From an uncultured Allorhizobium sp. (GTDB taxonomy: Bacteria; Pseudomonadota; Alphaproteobacteria; Rhizobiales; Rhizobiaceae), in contig OY288189.1 of assembly GCA_958439205.1 (NCBI GenBank), positions 2,123,001 to 2,187,000 of the forward strand: a stretch of DNA of 64,000 nucleotides, given 5' to 3'. The notes under the pieces are model-generated. The model was not told the origin of the DNA. It saw nothing but the letters and a program-made list of their open reading frames with translations, and did no database searches. The position numbers were made by a program, and so were the translations under genes. Positions 61,673-64,000 of this stretch are shown here, in pieces (position 1 is the stretch's first letter; each line of letters begins with the position of its first letter).

Positions 61673-62218
61673 ATGAACCCCGACACGCAGAACTATCTCA
61701 CGAGCTCGATCCGCTCCATTCCCGACTATCCGAAGCCCGGGATCATCTTCCGCGACATCACCACGCTGCTCGGTGACGCGCGGGCGTTTCGGCGCGCAGT
61801 GGATGAGCTGGTGCAGCCCTATGCCGGTCTGAAGGTCGACAAGATCGCCGGCATGGAAGCACGTGGCTTTATTCTGGGTGGCGCTGTTGCCCACCAGCTT
61901 TCGGCCGGCTTCGTGCCGATCCGAAAGAAGGGCAAGCTGCCACACGAGACCGTGCGGATCGCCTACAGCCTGGAATATGGCGTTGACGAGATGGAGATCC
62001 ACATGGACGCGGTCAAGCCCGGCGAGAAGGTGATCCTTGTCGACGACCTGATCGCGACTGGTGGCACGGCCGTCGGTGCCGTACAGCTGTTGCGCCAGAT
62101 CGGCGCTGACGTCGTGTCTGCCTGCTTCGTCATCGACCTGCCGGAACTCGGCGGCCGCAAGAAGCTCGAGGCGCTCGGTGTCGAGGTGCGCACGCTTGTG
62201 GAATTCGAGGGGCACTGA
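61673..62218 (+). CDS. apt: Adenine phosphoribosyltransferase
   Basis: This 181-residue type I phosphoribosyltransferase salvages adenine to AMP. It starts [21 protein letters not shown], has the [10 protein letters not shown] flexible-loop region and the PRPP-binding motif [14 protein letters not shown] near residue 120. The ATG at 61673 gives the standard length; open sequence upstream includes the petC terminator. It is commonly found directly after petABC in rhizobia, as here. Confidence 0.94.
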   Translation: MNPDTQNYLTSSIRSIPDYPKPGIIFRDITTLLGDARAFRRAVDELVQPYAGLKVDKIAGMEARGFILGGAVAHQLSAGFVPIRKKGKLPHETVRIAYSLEYGVDEMEIHMDAVKPGEKVILVDDLIATGGTAVGAVQLLRQIGADVVSACFVIDLPELGGRKKLEALGVEVRTLVEFEGH

Positions 62219-62230
62219 GCCTTCTATAAC

Positions 62231-62252
62231 GACCGGGCGCTGCAGCCCGGTC
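62231..62252. terminator. Hairpin between apt and lysE-type gene
   Basis: A perfect eight-base stem GACCGGGC/GCCCGGTC with a six-base loop, 12 bases after the apt stop and 18 before the convergent gene's stop. It has no strong T tail. Confidence 0.5.
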
Positions 62253-62269
62253 GACCTTCTGCTGGCCTA

Positions 62270-62878
62270 TCAGCGCTCTGCCAGCGCCAATTTCCCCGCC
62301 ATCAGCAAGAAGCCACCTGCAAGCAGCCGGTTGACGATCCGCATCCGGTGCGGGCGTGCAACGAGGCCATCGCGCATCGCGGCTGCCGTAAGGCCGTAGA
62401 GTGCGAAGACCACGAAGGTCACGGCCATGAAGACGAGGCTCAAGACCGCCATGGTGGCCAGTGGTCTCGGATCGCCCTGATCGACAAATTGCGGCAGGAA
62501 GGCCAGGAAGAAAAGCGAGAGCTTCGGATTGAGCAGGTTGATCAGGACCGCCTTTCGGATGATCCGCCAGGCCTCGCGGTGCGGCTCGGCTGTCTGCTCC
62601 TGGACCAGGCCGCTTCGCCACAGGCCGATTGCCATCCAGATCAGATAGGCGATGCCGGCATAGCGGATCAGTTCGAAGAGTCGTGGCTCGGCGGCGACGA
62701 GGGCGGCGAGGCCAAGTGCTGCCGCCAGCATATGCGGGACGATGCCGAGCGTGCAGCCGAATGCGGCGATGAGGGCGTTGCGCCGTCCGCCGCCGAGGGC
62801 TGCTGCCAGCGTGTAGAGCGCGCCCGTGCCGGGCGTCGCGACGATGATCAGGGTGGTCAGAAGGAAATCGAGGGTCAT
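62270..62878 (-). CDS. LysE family amino-acid exporter
   Basis: This 202-residue protein has six membrane helices and the LysE/RhtB signature: ATPGTGALYTLAAALGGGRRNALIAAFGCTLGI near residues 14-46 and LLNPKLSLFFLAFLPQFV near residue 116. It probably exports an amino acid or derivative; the substrate is unknown. It is next to an AraC regulator on the same strand, with about 38 bases between them. The pairing suggests substrate-inducible efflux. Confidence 0.87.
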   Translation of the reverse strand: MTLDFLLTTLIIVATPGTGALYTLAAALGGGRRNALIAAFGCTLGIVPHMLAAALGLAALVAAEPRLFELIRYAGIAYLIWMAIGLWRSGLVQEQTAEPHREAWRIIRKAVLINLLNPKLSLFFLAFLPQFVDQGDPRPLATMAVLSLVFMAVTFVVFALYGLTAAAMRDGLVARPHRMRIVNRLLAGGFLLMAGKLALAER

Positions 62879-62916
62879 GCACTGTCTCCTGCGTTGCTGG
62901 AGAGAGCATGCCGGTG

Positions 62917-63744
62917 TCAGCCGCTTCGGTCTTGTACAGGATTGCAGCCGAGCCGGGCGCTGCGATAGCCGCCGGGCGTCAGGCCGAAGCGACGGCGGAA
63001 TTCGCGGTGCATATGGCTCTGATCGACGTAACCGCAGGCCGCGGCGACCTCAGCGGGAGGCAGACCTTCCATGAGCAGGCGGCGGCTAAGGTTGGCGCGG
63101 CTCTGCATGCGGTAGGCATGGGGCGTGAGGCCCGTGTGGCGCTGGAAGGTGCGGATCAGCTGAAAGCGACTGAGGCCGGCTTCGCGCGCAAGGTGCGAGA
63201 GATCGGCAAGGCTTGTCGGGTTCTCGTCCAGGTGTTGGCGAACACGAGCAAGGCTGGCGGGCAGGGCAGGCGCGGTCTCCCGGCGACGAAGCAGCGCCTT
63301 TCCGAGAACGAGGACGAGCGCTTCCCGAAGCGCGTCCGCGGGCAGGTCTTCCGGTCCATGGTCGAACCGGCGATGCAGGGCCGTAAGATGATGAAGAACA
63401 TCTCTGTCAGCGAAGACGGGAAGTTCGAATTCCAGGTCCGAGACCGAGGAGACCAGATCAGATACGCTGTCTGTGAGGAGGGCCGGCGTCAGGTACAGCA
63501 TGTGCCAGCTGCGCGGCGTCCGGCCGATCGGGGCGCCGTCATGGACTTCGCCCGGATTGACCGTGATTAGCTGGCCGGCTTCGGCTTCCACCTGACCCCG
63601 GCCGGAGGCCGAGATCTGGCCGCCAGCGGAGACAAAGCCGATGCCATAGCTGTCATGGCTGTGTTTGGGAAAGACATGCGCGCTTGTGGCCGAGACCGCT
63701 TCCAGGCCGCTGAGAGATGTCGGATGGAAGCGGAAGCCGGTCAT
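62917..63744 (-). CDS. AraC family transcriptional regulator
   Basis: This 275-residue regulator has an N-terminal cupin-like ligand domain (HVFPKHSHDSYGIGFV; QLITVNPGEVHDG) and a C-terminal double helix-turn-helix (SLADLSHLAREAGLSRFQLIRTFQRHTGLTPHAYRMQSR followed by PPAEVAAACGYVDQSHMHREFRRRFGLTPGGYR). It is the likely activator of the downstream LysE-type exporter and precedes it in the same transcript. The gene starts only six bases after the stop of the glutathione peroxidase gene on the same strand. Confidence 0.9.
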   Translation of the reverse strand: MTGFRFHPTSLSGLEAVSATSAHVFPKHSHDSYGIGFVSAGGQISASGRGQVEAEAGQLITVNPGEVHDGAPIGRTPRSWHMLYLTPALLTDSVSDLVSSVSDLEFELPVFADRDVLHHLTALHRRFDHGPEDLPADALREALVLVLGKALLRRRETAPALPASLARVRQHLDENPTSLADLSHLAREAGLSRFQLIRTFQRHTGLTPHAYRMQSRANLSRRLLMEGLPPAEVAAACGYVDQSHMHREFRRRFGLTPGGYRSARLGCNPVQDRSG

Positions 63745-63750
63745 GGCGGT

Positions 63751-64000
63751 TCAGGGAGCGAGCGCTTTGGCGATGTCGTCGGCAAGATCCGACGGAGCCG
63801 TGCGCGGTGAGTAGCGGGCGATTGGCTGGCCGTCGCGGCCAAGGAGGAATTTTGCGAAATTCCAGCCGATCTCGGCGCCCTGTTCGGCACCCGGTGTTTC
63901 CGCCTTCAGCCAGGCGTAGAGCGGGTGGGTGCCGGCACCGTTCACCTCGATCTTGGCAAAGAGCGGGAAGGTGACGGCGAACTGGGTTTCGCAGAAGAGA
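63751..64000 (-). CDS. Glutathione peroxidase, C-terminal part (cut by window edge)
   Basis: The minus-strand frame enters at the right edge and ends at 63751. About 82 residues are visible: the FCETQFAVTFPLFAKIEVNG block and the conserved WNFAKFLLGRDG catalytic Trp/Asn motif of thiol peroxidases of the GPx family, then the usual short C-terminus. The catalytic Cys lies outside the window. It should reduce hydroperoxides using thioredoxin or glutathione. It is upstream of, and probably cotranscribed with, the AraC/LysE pair. Confidence 0.87.
   Translation of the reverse strand, partial: LFCETQFAVTFPLFAKIEVNGAGTHPLYAWLKAETPGAEQGAEIGWNFAKFLLGRDGQPIARYSPRTAPSDLADDIAKALAP

Noticed and set aside
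59275..61686. An 800-codon open frame on the minus strand across petB, petC and apt
   Set aside because: It is a mirror of the GC-rich third positions of petABC. It has no family similarity and the plus-strand genes are certain.
1..64000. tRNA, rRNA, CRISPR array, prophage or complete insertion sequence
   Set aside because: Read for cloverleaf-like segments, regularly spaced repeats and transposase or integrase motifs. None was convincing.

Overview
The window is a GC-rich chromosomal segment of an alphaproteobacterium, most likely a member of the Rhizobiaceae (Rhizobium/Agrobacterium group). The evidence is a petA-petB-petC bc1 operon, a trmL and ABC-exporter neighbourhood, a carboxyspermidine-type polyamine pathway, a fungal-type leuA behind a leucine-rich leader, a rhizobial-type palindromic intergenic repeat, a flagellin-like gene, chemoreceptors ending in a WxxF tail, and an avidin-family protein close to rhizavidin. 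No rRNA, tRNA, CRISPR array, complete insertion sequence or prophage was seen. Both edges cut genes: an MmyB-type regulator on the left and a glutathione peroxidase on the right.

Layout. 1-6.5 kb: regulator tail, first ABC exporter, DUF992 secreted protein, FMN-binding stress protein, and a large FAD/GcvT-type demethylating oxidoreductase. 6.5-15 kb: palindromic repeat cluster, coniferyl-aldehyde-type dehydrogenase with an operator-like inverted repeat, EAL phosphodiesterase, saccharopine/lysine-dehydrogenase-like enzyme divergent from an Lrp regulator, an avidin homologue, and a tandem pair of HD-GYP proteins. 15-19 kb: ClpP-like protease, small unknown proteins, and an AT-richer islet with a HipA-like kinase plus DUF3037 gene beside a 5'-truncated XRE gene. 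19-27.6 kb: carboxynorspermidine dehydrogenase/decarboxylase, diguanylate cyclase, BenE transporter, BrnT/BrnA toxin-antitoxin pair, and leuA with its leader. 27.6-32.3 kb: metallophosphoesterase, Nudix, glutathione transferase and GNAT genes, one GNAT broken by a one-base frameshift, plus a 28-residue membrane peptide. 32.3-41.8 kb: a MoxR-DUF58-BatA/DUF4159-membrane protein operon divergent from a DUF1285-Nudix-CCA nucleotidyltransferase operon. 42-47.7 kb: fasciclin protein, DUF1059, hemF, an N-terminally atypical flagellin, a serine-hydrolase-like protein with a Pro/Glu-rich tail, and trmL. 48-58.5 kb: second ABC exporter, two tandem paralogous chemoreceptors, a YdcZ-type transporter pair, a degenerate GGDEF protein, and the third ABC exporter. 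58.6-64 kb: petABC, apt, and a LysE exporter/AraC regulator/glutathione peroxidase group.

Functional themes. Five genes belong to cyclic-di-GMP families (one EAL, two HD-GYP, one intact GGDEF, one degenerate GGDEF). Together with two chemoreceptors and a flagellin-like protein they suggest a motility/attachment lifestyle. Three ABC half-exporters of one subfamily are scattered over the window. The parts most worth a second look are the HipA-like kinase/DUF3037 islet, the avidin homologue, the flagellin with a replaced N-terminus, and the leuA leader.
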